IMG/VR virus record: IMGVR_UViG_3300042907_000270
Location: 1-35,578 of that record
Strand: one strand, 5' to 3'
Length of the DNA stretch: 35,578 bases
Source of the DNA: a virus
The notes below the pieces were generated by a model. It did not search any database and was not told the DNA's origin. It was given only the letters and a program-made list of their open reading frames with translations. The position numbers were made by a program, and so were the translations under genes. The stretch's first letter is position 1; each line of letters begins with the position of its first letter. Shown here piece after piece: positions 12,942 through 19,687 of this stretch.

Positions 12942-14085
12942 TGTAGAAACAACTATTTATGAGAAGGGCTCAACATATAGCCAAACTAATAAACTTGTGT
13001 ATGTAGGATTTTATAAAGATGAGCAAGAGTATTCTCTTTTACCCATAGAATATAATGATGAACCTTATGGGAATTCCCTAAAAGAAGCTCAAAGTATTTT
13101 AGATAATTGCGACCTACTTGTTGGCTTTAATCTTAAATTTGATATTGGATGGGGTAAGCGATATGGGTTAGACTTTAGTAATATTCGCTGCTGGGACTGC
13201 CAACTTGTTCACTTTATGCTACAAGGTCAAGCAGATAGTTATCCAAGTTTAAATGGAGTATGTGAGTATTATGGCATTGGTTCTAAATTAGATGAGGTTA
13301 AGGCTTATTGGGATGCTGGAATAGACACACCTGATATTCCAAGAGATATTTTAGAACAATATTTAAAGCAAGATATATCCTTAACTTTAGAAGTTTATAA
13401 AAAACAGGTTGAAGAAGTAAATGCAAAAAGCACAGCGTTTAAACGACTTGTTTCCCTTCACAACCAAGACCTGATTGTATTACAGGAGATTGAGTATAAT
13501 GGACTGCTGTTTGACGAGGGGGCTTGTCTGAAACAGGCTGAGGTCTTAGGTAAAGAGATTGAGGAGTTACGGGCATCGCTGTATGCAAGCCATTCAATCC
13601 CTGAGTTTAACACCGAGAGTGGTGACCACCTATCTGCTTTGTTGTATGGTGGCACTATCACAATTCCCCGTAAAGAGGTTGTAGGGATTTATAAGACAGG
13701 GGATAGGAAGGGACAGGAGAAGCTGGGTTGGAAGGATTACTCATTTTATATGCCACGGCTTGTTAAACCCTTGGTGGGAAGTGAACTAAAGAAAGAGGGT
13801 TATTGGGCTACTGGGGCTGATGTGCTAAAATCCCTTAAGCCAAAAGGTGAGGCAAAGAAAATAGTAGACACCATCTTGGAACTCGCTAAACTAGAAAAGA
13901 TAGTATCAACTTATTATTTAGGGTTGCCAGCGTTACGAGAGAAAATGAATTGGGGTGTGAATATGTTGCACGGGAACCTCAACCAATGCGTTGCTCGGAC
14001 AGGGCGACTATCATCAACTAAACCCAACCTACAAAACATTAGTGGGGATATGAAGGGTGTGTTTGGGAGTAGATATGCTGTATGA
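12919..14085 (+). CDS. DNA polymerase family A, N-terminal piece (3'-5' exonuclease and thumb)
   Basis: 388 residues of a T7-like polymerase. Exo I is AYDVETT (D8, E10), Exo II is GFNLKFD (N71, D75), Exo III is YLKQD (Y148, D152), so proofreading residues are intact. The rest is the thumb and start of the palm, ending with ARTGRLSSTKPNLQNIS (about 355-372) and GVFGSRYAV, then TGA. In intact relatives this is followed within a few residues by motif A (xxQADASxLE). Here motif A starts in a separate gene at 15405. The two proteins may assemble into an active enzyme, or the RNA may be spliced. The ATG lies inside the HNH gene. Confidence 0.9.
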   Translation: MKNIIAYDVETTIYEKGSTYSQTNKLVYVGFYKDEQEYSLLPIEYNDEPYGNSLKEAQSILDNCDLLVGFNLKFDIGWGKRYGLDFSNIRCWDCQLVHFMLQGQADSYPSLNGVCEYYGIGSKLDEVKAYWDAGIDTPDIPRDILEQYLKQDISLTLEVYKKQVEEVNAKSTAFKRLVSLHNQDLIVLQEIEYNGLLFDEGACLKQAEVLGKEIEELRASLYASHSIPEFNTESGDHLSALLYGGTITIPRKEVVGIYKTGDRKGQEKLGWKDYSFYMPRLVKPLVGSELKKEGYWATGADVLKSLKPKGEAKKIVDTILELAKLEKIVSTYYLGLPALREKMNWGVNMLHGNLNQCVARTGRLSSTKPNLQNISGDMKGVFGSRYAV

Positions 14086-14263
14086 ACGGAACGGTTGGAG
14101 GAAACACGATGGCTCACCTGAATGTTACGAGCCACCTGAGAGTTTGATTGAAGTGGAAACTTACAGCTCTCAAGGCAATTATGTTGTTAAGGCAAGCCAG
14201 CTAGATTGGCAATATGTTAAATTTTATAGAGTAGTAGAACAGGAGAATGATGATGCCATGTAA
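14075..14263 (+). CDS. Small hypothetical protein at the start of the polymerase insertion (62 aa)
   Basis: ATG 14075 lies inside the last codons of the polymerase N-terminal gene (frame +2). Begins MLYERNGWRKHDGSPECYEPPESLIEVE and continues with a strand-rich C-terminus (YVVKASQLDWQYVKFYRVV). The 'W..hDG.~~c..pP.~l.Ve' pattern is common in small phage proteins of unknown function, so this looks like an ordinary phage gene rather than an intron-coded nuclease. AGTAG is a poor ribosome site; coupling to the polymerase stop is likely. Confidence 0.65.
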   Translation: MLYERNGWRKHDGSPECYEPPESLIEVETYSSQGNYVVKASQLDWQYVKFYRVVEQENDDAM

Positions 14264-14474
14264 CCAAAACTGTAATCAAGGACGCAACTGTGATTGTTCA
14301 AAAGACAGGAATATAGACAGAGCCACAGTAGTGGTGGTTACCCTTATGCTCATTGCTTTTGTTTCTATGGGATATGGCGTATGGAAGCTTTTTAATGGAA
14401 CGAAAGGGCAAGAGTGTGAAATAACATTTCAGTTTAAAGACAGTAAGGCTACTTACATAGGAAAGACTATATGA
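14253..14474 (+). CDS. Cysteine-rich small membrane protein (73 aa)
   Basis: Three ATG codons run in a row at 14247, 14250 and 14253; AGGAG at 14241-14245 best suits the third. The N-terminus has CNQNCNQGRNCDC, a cysteine motif I recall from small membrane proteins of proteobacterial phages and plasmids, followed by one hydrophobic helix (about 25-45, TVVVVTLMLIAFVSMGYGV) and a short outer or inner tail. A role at the membrane is likely; the cysteines might bind metal or form disulfides. It lies within the DNA separating the two polymerase pieces. Confidence 0.65.
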   Translation: MPCNQNCNQGRNCDCSKDRNIDRATVVVVTLMLIAFVSMGYGVWKLFNGTKGQECEITFQFKDSKATYIGKTI

Positions 14475-14550
14475 TATATCACTTTTTTGAGTTTAATTTT
14501 ATGCGTAGGTCTACACTATTAGTTTAGTTTTGAACTAAAACTGTTACTTA

Positions 14551-14579
14551 TTGGCAACAAAACTACCAAATTGTACACT
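14551..14579 (+). promoter_or_regulatory. Promoter inside the polymerase insertion
   Basis: TTGGCA (14551-14556), 17-nt spacer, TACACT (14574-14579). It lies in the 150-bp gap 14475-14624, which also holds a hairpin TTTAGTT-TTG-AACTAAA (about 14523-14539). The gap otherwise shows nothing. This would give the gene at 14625, and the polymerase C-terminal gene beyond it, expression independent of the upstream half. Confidence 0.5.
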
Positions 14580-14624
14580 TTGTGTCACATAATTTAAGAA
14601 ATATTACAGACAAAGGAAATAGAT

Positions 14625-15107
14625 ATGAAAATATACCTATCTAATTATAGATACCATTGGATAAGCCCATTGAAAATAGCAGAGAAGTTGTGCTTTTGGC
14701 AAGAGATTAAATATGACGAACCGTGGGTAAAGCGTTTAAACAACATCTTATACCCTGTCATGTCGATTTTGCAGAAGGTTTTAGACACAATCCACCCTCG
14801 TGTCGAATATGTGCACATTGATGAATATGACACATGGAATATGAATACCACCCTTGCTAAAATCATCCTACCAATGCTTAAACAGCTAAAGGAAGACAAG
14901 TATGGATATCCAAGCACTCTTACTGAAAAGAAGTGGAATACCATAGTAGATGAGATGATTTGGTCGTTTGAGCAAGTGTTAGATGACGAAAGTGATGAGA
15001 AGTTTTGGACAGATGGGATTGATTGGGATGGATTAAGGGCGCATAATAAGCGAATAGATAAAGGGCTTGCTTTATTTGGTAAATATTATAGGAATTTGTG
15101 GGATTGA
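14625..15107 (+). CDS. Conserved phage hypothetical protein, KIYLSNYR type (160 aa)
   Basis: Begins MKIYLSNYRYHWISP. Later it has VHIDEYDTWNMNTTLAKIILPMLKQLK and near the C-terminus a DGLRAHNKRIDKGLALFGKYYRNLWD segment. I recognise these blocks from a protein widely conserved in T4-like, T7-like and marine phages ('D.~DtWsMD.TLA.Ii.PML.~LK', 'R.d.GL.LFgkyY.~LW'), whose function is not established as far as I know. Length is a little short because the usual acidic loop (DDEDVP region) is missing. AAAGGAAA precedes the ATG. GTTTAAAC at 14734-14741 is in the K-R-L-N codons. It sits between the two polymerase pieces. Confidence 0.85.
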   Translation: MKIYLSNYRYHWISPLKIAEKLCFWQEIKYDEPWVKRLNNILYPVMSILQKVLDTIHPRVEYVHIDEYDTWNMNTTLAKIILPMLKQLKEDKYGYPSTLTEKKWNTIVDEMIWSFEQVLDDESDEKFWTDGIDWDGLRAHNKRIDKGLALFGKYYRNLWD

Positions 15108-15109
15108 TT

Positions 15110-15187
15110 ATGACACAAGCAGAACTTGAGGAATTGACTTATCTTTTAATCTTATCTAAGATGAAGGAAAATGCAAAGAAATTATGA
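15110..15187 (+). CDS. Very small ORF (25 aa)
   Basis: ATG 15110 overlaps the preceding stop region (GATTATGA) and codes for MTQAELEELTYLLILSKMKENAKKL, predicted helical. It ends in an ATGA overlap with the next frame. Support is only the neat coupling on both sides, so it could be a leader peptide rather than a functional protein. Confidence 0.4.
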   Translation: MTQAELEELTYLLILSKMKENAKKL

Positions 15188-15405
15188 TAGAATGGCATAA
15201 GTTTTACCTACCCCCGATTAACTTATATAACAGACCGAGGAATAACATGGACAGAGAAAACGAATCAGGTATGAATGAAGAAGAAATGTATGTGGAATTC
15301 ACAATGATTGAGATTAACGAGTTTATTAGCAGGTATGGTGCGGAATTCTTCTTGTCAAAACTGAAGTATCCAAACTTAATGGCAATCATACGAGAGTTGC
15401 CGTAA
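15184..15405 (+). CDS. Small acidic hypothetical protein upstream of the polymerase C-terminal gene (73 aa)
   Basis: The frame starts at an ATGA overlap (15184); an internal ATG at 15247 has a better ribosome site (GAGGA at 15236-15240) and would give 52 residues beginning MDRENESGMNEEEM. The C-terminal part (FTMIEINEFISRYGAEFFLSKLKYPNLM) is helical. It ends TAATG, the stop overlapping the polymerase C-terminal start by one base, so ribosomes finishing here can start the polymerase piece. Unknown family; the start is undecided. Confidence 0.55.
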   Translation: MIEWHKFYLPPINLYNRPRNNMDRENESGMNEEEMYVEFTMIEINEFISRYGAEFFLSKLKYPNLMAIIRELP

Positions 15406-16112
15406 TGCTGTTACAGGCAGACGCATCTGCTCTAGAAATCCGTGTTGCCGCCTACCTTAGCCAAGACCAAGTCTTAATAAACGAGATTGTGAATGGTGTG
15501 GACTTGCATACTGATAACCAAGAGAAGTTTGGGCTACCCTCTCGTTTGATAGCCAAGATTTTAAACTTTAGGATATTGTATGGTGGCAATGAATTCTCGT
15601 TTGCTAATGACCCTGACTTCACTTCTATAAGCAAGAGTAAGGCATATTGGAAGGATGTGGTGGATGCCTACTACGACAAGTATCGAGGCATAGGGGCATG
15701 GCACACAAAGATTATTCGTGAGGTAGTGGAAACCAATAAACTAGTAGCCCCAACTGGTAGGGAATATTACTTTCAGAAGTTTGGTGGGCAGTATAAGGAC
15801 ACGCAGATTAAGAATTATGCTGTTCAGGGGACGGGTGCAGACCTCATGGCTTTGGCTAGGGTTAGTGCTCATAACCGATTGAAAAAGCTAGGATATGGCG
15901 ACAAATGTTTGTTAGTAAATACGGTGCACGATTCGATAATCCTTGACTTTGATGACAAAGTGTGCGATACTAAGGAATTAGTAAATATGTTTCACAGCGT
16001 GTTTCACGACCTGCCAGCTAATTTTGAAAAGATGTTTGGTGTGAAATTTAATGTCCCAATGGCGGCTGAGTGTCAAAAGGGTTTGAATTGGGCAGATATG
16101 GAGGTTGTATAA
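15405..16112 (+). CDS. DNA polymerase family A, C-terminal piece (palm and fingers, catalytic)
   Basis: 235 residues carrying all catalytic motifs. Motif A is DASALEIRV (D6, E11). Motif B is R47-K51-F55-Y59-G60, matching RxxxKxxxFxxxYG of the O helix. Motif C is VHDS (174-177, D176). QGTGADLMALA (about 141-151) is also conserved. It ends normally. Without the N-terminal piece it has no thumb or exonuclease, so it should need it as partner. The start overlaps the previous stop (TAATG), with only a weak GAGAG ribosome site, implying coupled translation as a separate protein. Upstream codons in this frame (R-V-A-V) do not clearly extend the homology. Confidence 0.9.
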   Translation: MLLQADASALEIRVAAYLSQDQVLINEIVNGVDLHTDNQEKFGLPSRLIAKILNFRILYGGNEFSFANDPDFTSISKSKAYWKDVVDAYYDKYRGIGAWHTKIIREVVETNKLVAPTGREYYFQKFGGQYKDTQIKNYAVQGTGADLMALARVSAHNRLKKLGYGDKCLLVNTVHDSIILDFDDKVCDTKELVNMFHSVFHDLPANFEKMFGVKFNVPMAAECQKGLNWADMEVV

Positions 16113-16564
16113 TGGAAATTGAGATTGTAGATATAGCAAAGGTAGACAAAGAGGATAAGTTTGGGAAACCAACACGCACTCTAGCCGTAACCTTCACCTC
16201 AGAAGGCGTAACTCGCACACAGAACATAGTCCCTTTTGCTAACCCCAAGGTGTTTGGTGTGTTAGACGATGCGAATATTGGTGACAAATTTGAAGTAGCC
16301 ATCACAAAGAATGGTAAGTATGACAACTGGTCTGCTATTGGTCCAGTAGGGTCGTTTAAACAAGCTGCACCAACGACCAAGGTAATAGGTAGTAACTACG
16401 AGACAGCAGAGGAACGGGCGATTAAACAACGATATATTGTTAGACAATCATCCATTGCTAATGCTATTGCCCTAGCAACAGGTTCACCAGCAACAGTAAA
16501 AGATATTATTACTATTGCCAAGCAATTCGAGGAGTATGTTTTTGAGCCAGCAGAAACCTTATAA
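16112..16564 (+). CDS. Conserved phage protein, probable OB-like replication accessory (150 aa)
   Basis: Starts MEIEIVDIAKVDKEDKFGKPTRTLAV at a TAATG overlap with the polymerase C-terminal gene; an upstream extension of the frame is unlikely. The first 90 residues are beta-rich (LAVTFTSEGVTRTQNIVPFANPKVFGVL, IGDKFEVAITKNGKYDNWSAIG), the shape of an OB-fold. The C-terminal part (RYIVRQSSIANAIALATG... KDIITIAKQFEEYVF) is helical. From memory, proteins of this form lie beside polymerase and SSB genes in several phage groups. A single-strand DNA or polymerase-binding role is inferred. GTTTAAAC at 16354-16361. Confidence 0.7.
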   Translation: MEIEIVDIAKVDKEDKFGKPTRTLAVTFTSEGVTRTQNIVPFANPKVFGVLDDANIGDKFEVAITKNGKYDNWSAIGPVGSFKQAAPTTKVIGSNYETAEERAIKQRYIVRQSSIANAIALATGSPATVKDIITIAKQFEEYVFEPAETL

Positions 16565-16577
16565 TTGGATTAGAATG

Positions 16578-16606
16578 TTGGAAGTTATTACTTGTATTTG
16601 TATTAT
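16578..16606 (+). promoter_or_regulatory. Candidate promoter upstream of the SSB gene
   Basis: TTGGAA (16578-16583, 4/6), 17-nt spacer, TATTAT (16601-16606, 5/6), in the 72-nt gap before the SSB gene. SSB is usually needed in large amounts, which would suit an extra promoter. Weak evidence. Confidence 0.4.
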
Positions 16607-16636
16607 TATCAACACATTTAGACATTGGAGTTAAAG

Positions 16637-17044
16637 ATGACAAAATTAAAAGCAACAATTATGTGGGCAAACCTAAACCATGTAAATGAGATGTCAGGTA
16701 AATATCAAGTAGACCTGTCAAACCTATCCGCTAAAGCAGTAGAAGAATTATCCAAAGAAGGAATTGAAGCCCGTGAATCAACCAAAGCAGAAGACGAACG
16801 TGGTGTGTATATTACTTGTAAATCGACCTACCCAATCCCAGCCTATTACGAGGATGGTTCGGAAGTTCCTAGTAACATCAAAATTGGTAACGGTTCACTA
16901 GCCGTAGCAACGGTTAAACCTTTTGCATGGGAATTTAAGGGTAAGAAGGGTGTAAGTGCCACAATCTCTCGCCTGACAGTTACTAAGTTGTTAGAGTATG
17001 GTGCTGACGAAGACGCTGACACCGACCTAGCTGGTGCCGTGTGA
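16637..17044 (+). CDS. Single-stranded DNA-binding protein (phage type)
   Basis: 135 residues beginning MTKLKATIMWANLNHVNEMSGKYQVDL; TTGGAG lies 7 nt before this ATG, so I reject an earlier in-frame start. The blocks WANL...SGKYQVDLSNLS, DERGVYITCKSTYPI and KKGVSATISRLTVTKLLEY match a phage protein family usually annotated as SSB. The family has a beta-barrel core and here an acidic C-terminal tail (GADEDADTDL), as in T7 gp2.5 and bacterial SSB, which recruits replication partners. It would coat unwound DNA for polymerase and helicase. Confidence 0.8.
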   Translation: MTKLKATIMWANLNHVNEMSGKYQVDLSNLSAKAVEELSKEGIEARESTKAEDERGVYITCKSTYPIPAYYEDGSEVPSNIKIGNGSLAVATVKPFAWEFKGKKGVSATISRLTVTKLLEYGADEDADTDLAGAV

Positions 17045-17148
17045 TTGAATACATCCTTTGTTATAGCACAGCCTTTTTCTTAGGTATGTTGGTAGGGGTT
17101 GGTTGTTGTATATTTTTACACGAGGTAATATATGATAGCGTTAATTGA
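17041..17148 (+). CDS. Small single-helix membrane protein, GTG start (35 aa)
   Basis: A GTG at 17041 overlaps the SSB stop as GTGA. It codes for one hydrophobic helix (about residues 10-26, STAFFLGMLVGVGCCIF) with a short polar tail, and it ends within the next gene (overlap 17 bases). Coupling and a clean membrane segment support it, but its size makes it uncertain. Confidence 0.4.
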   Translation: MIEYILCYSTAFFLGMLVGVGCCIFLHEVIYDSVN

Positions 17149-17845
17149 TATGGATTTGGTGGTATATAGATGTGCTGCTAGTTCAGAGAACGAAGACTTG
17201 TCTATTGCCACTCATCGTGTAGAGGAACTACTAGACAACATCCTTACCAAGGTGCAAACAACAGAGTATAGGGCTTTTCTCACAGGGGCTAGAAACTTCC
17301 GCAAAGAGGTTTACCCTGAGTATAAAGCAAACCGCACACAACCAAAGCCAAACTGGTTACAAGCGTGTCGTGAGTTCTCAATAAAGGAATTATGTGCTGA
17401 GGTTGCACCTGATAATCTTGAGGCTGACGATGCCCTTGGAATCCACCAAACTGCTGACACGATTATCTGTTCATTGGACAAAGACCTTTTGCAAATAGAA
17501 GGTAGACACTTCCAATGGGAGATACAGGGAGGTCCTGAAGCAAAGCGGTGGATTAAGCCTGATACATTCATCACACAGACAGCCCTAGAGGGCACACGCT
17601 TGTTCTACGAGCAATGCCTAAAGGGTGATACATCTGATAATGTGAAGGGTGTAAAGGGATTGGGTGAAGCCAAGGCTCGCAAACTCCTTGCTGGAATTGA
17701 TAATGAGAGGGCTATGTTGGATGTATGCCTTTCACAATACGCCAGCGAGGAGGAGTTCTTGATGAACGCACAATGCTTGTATATTCTTAGGTCTTTAGAT
17801 GATAGTTATATTTCACGATACGAAAGGCTACTAAATGAAGTTTGA
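17132..17845 (+). CDS. 5'-3' exonuclease (FEN/PolI 5' nuclease family)
   Basis: 237 residues of the structure-specific 5' nuclease family (T7 gp6, T5 exonuclease, Pol I N-domain). Visible features: LIDMDLVVYR (D6, D8) at the start, EYKANR (arch and metal region, about 67-72), NLEADDALG (about 94-102) and CSLDKDLLQI (about 110-119) with clustered metal-binding aspartates, and KGDTSDNVKGVKGLGEAKARKLL (about 165-187), the helix-three-turn-helix. It should remove RNA primers and may degrade host DNA. It lies after SSB, as usual in T7-like replication modules. Confidence 0.9.
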   Translation: MIALIDMDLVVYRCAASSENEDLSIATHRVEELLDNILTKVQTTEYRAFLTGARNFRKEVYPEYKANRTQPKPNWLQACREFSIKELCAEVAPDNLEADDALGIHQTADTIICSLDKDLLQIEGRHFQWEIQGGPEAKRWIKPDTFITQTALEGTRLFYEQCLKGDTSDNVKGVKGLGEAKARKLLAGIDNERAMLDVCLSQYASEEEFLMNAQCLYILRSLDDSYISRYERLLNEV

Positions 17846-18017
17846 GGTAAATGTTGTTAGTAAACAAGTAATAGATTTATCAGAAGAAGACTGCGAGAAC
17901 ATCCTGATAAAAACCTTGCACAACGATTGGTATGAGATATTTCATGGGATGGACAAAGAAGACGGTGACGCAATTAAAAGAGTTTATAATATATATTCAG
18001 GTAAAAATCTTGTCTAA
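17835..18017 (+). CDS. Small hypothetical protein (60 aa)
   Basis: ATG 17835 overlaps the exonuclease end by 11 bases. Starts MKFEVNVVSKQVIDLSEEDCENILIKTL; helical middle (NDWYEIFHGMDKEDGDAIKRVYNIYSG). The pattern 'mdleedg.aik.vynyys' is one I recall from small phage proteins beside exonuclease or HNH genes; function unknown. Its end overlaps the start of the next gene. Confidence 0.65.
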   Translation: MKFEVNVVSKQVIDLSEEDCENILIKTLHNDWYEIFHGMDKEDGDAIKRVYNIYSGKNLV

Positions 18018-18402
18018 GGTTCGCAAAGTGGTTGCATCACCAAGTTGGACAGAAGGTCGGTTACGCACCTTTATCACTTCAACTCTGCGAGGTGGGTTTA
18101 GAAAATATCCCCCTAAGTATGAAACTCTAAAAGCGGCATCAGTAGGCAAAAAGGTCAATGCCAAAACAAATAGAATGGCTGAACACTTTACTTGTAATAT
18201 GTGCAAAGGTGAATTCCCAGCTAAAGAAGTGAATGTAGACCATGTAGAACCAGTAGTGTGTCCTTTTACAGGATTTGTAGATTGGAATACTTTTATAAGT
18301 AGGTTGTTTTGTGAGGGTGGGAATTTGCAGGTGTTATGCTCCCCTTGCCACGACATCAAGACCGCTGAGGAAAGGGTAGAACGACATGGCAACAAAAAAT
18401 GA
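18010..18402 (+). CDS. HNH-type endonuclease-like replication protein (130 aa), TTG start
   Basis: The frame opens at 17932, but the conserved part begins SKVRKVVASPSWTEGRLRTFITS, right after a TTG at 18010 with CAGGT upstream, so I place the start there. CNMC (about 64-67), VDHVEPV, then FCEGGNLQVLCSPCHDIKTAEER form a zinc-bound HNH core with CxxC pairs. From memory this form is widespread in T7-like and marine podoviruses and sits beside the exonuclease gene, unlike scattered homing nucleases, so it may have a fixed role in DNA processing. Its end overlaps the next gene by 17 bases. Confidence 0.75.
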   Translation: MSKVRKVVASPSWTEGRLRTFITSTLRGGFRKYPPKYETLKAASVGKKVNAKTNRMAEHFTCNMCKGEFPAKEVNVDHVEPVVCPFTGFVDWNTFISRLFCEGGNLQVLCSPCHDIKTAEERVERHGNKK

Positions 18403-18580
18403 TATTACAGGCGATAGTATAATTAGTGGTAAAGGTAGTAAGAAGAAGTTTGATGAGGGTATTAAACTCATTAAGCCAAGTTGCCTTCCTGATTGTAAAT
18501 ATCTTATTGACACACTAACTAAGTGCAGGGTTTGTGATTTTCGTGACGAATCCCTTGTGCCAAAGAAAGGAAAGAAATGA
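18386..18580 (+). CDS. Small conserved phage protein, MATKNDITGD type (64 aa)
   Basis: Starts MATKNDITGDSIISGKGSKKKFDEGI; this opening is familiar from small proteins in tailed phages, often next to HNH genes. Its second half has four cysteines (CLPDC, CRVCDF), which may bind zinc. Basic overall. It overlaps its neighbours on both sides by 4-17 bases. Function unknown. Confidence 0.7.
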   Translation: MATKNDITGDSIISGKGSKKKFDEGIKLIKPSCLPDCKYLIDTLTKCRVCDFRDESLVPKKGKK

Positions 18581-18915
18581 GAATCCGTTTAAACGACCTC
18601 CCCGAACATCATCCCTACAGGAATATTAAACTTAAAGATTTAGAAGTGTTTTATCGTAAAGAAGATAATAAGGTATGGCAAGAGGTATTCTCCACTTATA
18701 ATATTGCAAAAAACACATACAATGAGTTAGGTGCGGTATGGAAAGATGGGCACGAGTGGGCTGTGGATAGTGATTCATCTTTGTGTCAGATATGCGGTAA
18801 GGATTTAAGTAAGGTTACGGAATGTGCTTGGACATCTTGCCCTAAAGACAATTGGGACGAGGATAGAATTGATAATATAGGTCAGAACGGCAACGAGGGC
18901 TTACACTATGTCTAA
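18577..18915 (+). CDS. Hypothetical protein with possible zinc site (112 aa)
   Basis: Coupled by ATGA to the previous gene and overlapping the phosphoesterase gene by 8 bases. Starts MRIRLNDLPEHHPYRNI; GTTTAAAC (18587-18594) encodes part of I-R-L-N-D. C-terminal half has CQICGKDLS and CAWTSC, which could hold one zinc. Otherwise unrecognised. Acidic C-terminal third. Confidence 0.65.
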   Translation: MRIRLNDLPEHHPYRNIKLKDLEVFYRKEDNKVWQEVFSTYNIAKNTYNELGAVWKDGHEWAVDSDSSLCQICGKDLSKVTECAWTSCPKDNWDEDRIDNIGQNGNEGLHYV

Positions 18916-19687
18916 AAGAATGATGGTGATACCTGACACTCAAGTCAGACCTAATGACGACCTAGAATACCTAGAACGCATTGGGAAATATGCTGTTGAT
19001 ATGCTTCCTGACATAATTGTGATGTTGGGCGATTTCGCAGATATGCCATCCTTGTCTAGCCACGATAAGGCTGGTAGCAAGAGTATGGAGGGGCAACGCT
19101 ACAAAGCAGACATCAAGGTGGTTCACGAGGCGATGGATAAGCTGTTAAACCCCATACGAGAAGAACAGCAACGGAGAATAGATAACCATAAACCCCGTTG
19201 GAATCCCCGAATGGTTATGTTGTATGGAAACCACGAGAACCGCATAAATCGGGCAATTGACAACGACCCTAAACTAGATGGACTAATATCCTTGGAGGAT
19301 TTAAAATATGAAGAAGCTGGCTGGGAAACTGTTCCTTTTCTGCAACCTATCATTATTGAAGGTATTGCTTTCTGTCATTACTTTGTTGCTGGTGTTATGG
19401 GTCGCCCTTGTGGGACTGCCCGTGCTTTGCTTGCTAAGCATCATCAGAGTTGTATTGCAGGGCATCAACAAGGTAGAGATATTGCTTACGGCTTAAGGGC
19501 AGATGGGTCAGAGGTTATGGCACTAATCACAGGTAGTTGTTACGAGCACGAGGAGCATTACCTAAATCACCAAACCAATCGCCACTTCAGGGGCTTGTAT
19601 ATGTTGTTTGATGTCAAGGATGGTATGTTTGATGAATGTCCAATTAGTTTAAGGTATTTAAGGAAAAGATATGCAAAAAAGGATTAA
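18908..19687 (+). CDS. Calcineurin-like metallophosphoesterase (259 aa)
   Basis: Motifs in order: IPDTQVR (D10, about 8-14), VMLGDFADMPS (about 38-48), LYGNHENR (GNHE, about 101-108), an isolated FCHYFV, and AGHQQGRDI (GHxx, about 181-189). This is the full set of metal ligands for a two-metal phosphoesterase. Phage members occur in replication operons of T7-like phages and may act as nucleases or nucleotide phosphatases; the substrate is unknown. Length is typical. Start ATG 18908 has GAGGGC before it. The gene overlaps the next by 17 bases. Confidence 0.85.
   Translation: MSKRMMVIPDTQVRPNDDLEYLERIGKYAVDMLPDIIVMLGDFADMPSLSSHDKAGSKSMEGQRYKADIKVVHEAMDKLLNPIREEQQRRIDNHKPRWNPRMVMLYGNHENRINRAIDNDPKLDGLISLEDLKYEEAGWETVPFLQPIIIEGIAFCHYFVAGVMGRPCGTARALLAKHHQSCIAGHQQGRDIAYGLRADGSEVMALITGSCYEHEEHYLNHQTNRHFRGLYMLFDVKDGMFDECPISLRYLRKRYAKKD

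Larger units (their letters stand above)
7212..18594. repeat. Dispersed palindrome GTTTAAAC (10 copies in the plus-strand arm)
   Basis: Exact copies start at 7212, 7511, 9188, 9574, 10096, 11640, 13437, 14734, 16354 and 18587; three more lie outside (2138, 23556, 24187). In nine of the ten the preceding base is C, often GC. Most fall inside genes, but in different reading frames (A-F-K, R-L-N, S-F-K), so the signal is at DNA level. By composition about one copy is expected in 35.6 kb. Confidence 0.8.

Noticed and set aside
14086-15404. Intein in the polymerase
   Set aside because: The reading frame stops at 14085 and restarts at 15405; no continuous protein, no intein block motifs.
14086-15404. 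Group I intron in the polymerase
   Set aside because: Not excluded, but I see no nuclease in the gap, no clear core fold by eye, ordinary coupled phage genes inside and a coupled start for the second half. Kept only as an alternative to test.
14075-15412. Direct repeat ATGCTGT at both polymerase edges as a target-site duplication
   Set aside because: Seven bases, in different frames at the two ends; both are start codons of genes, so the match may be chance.
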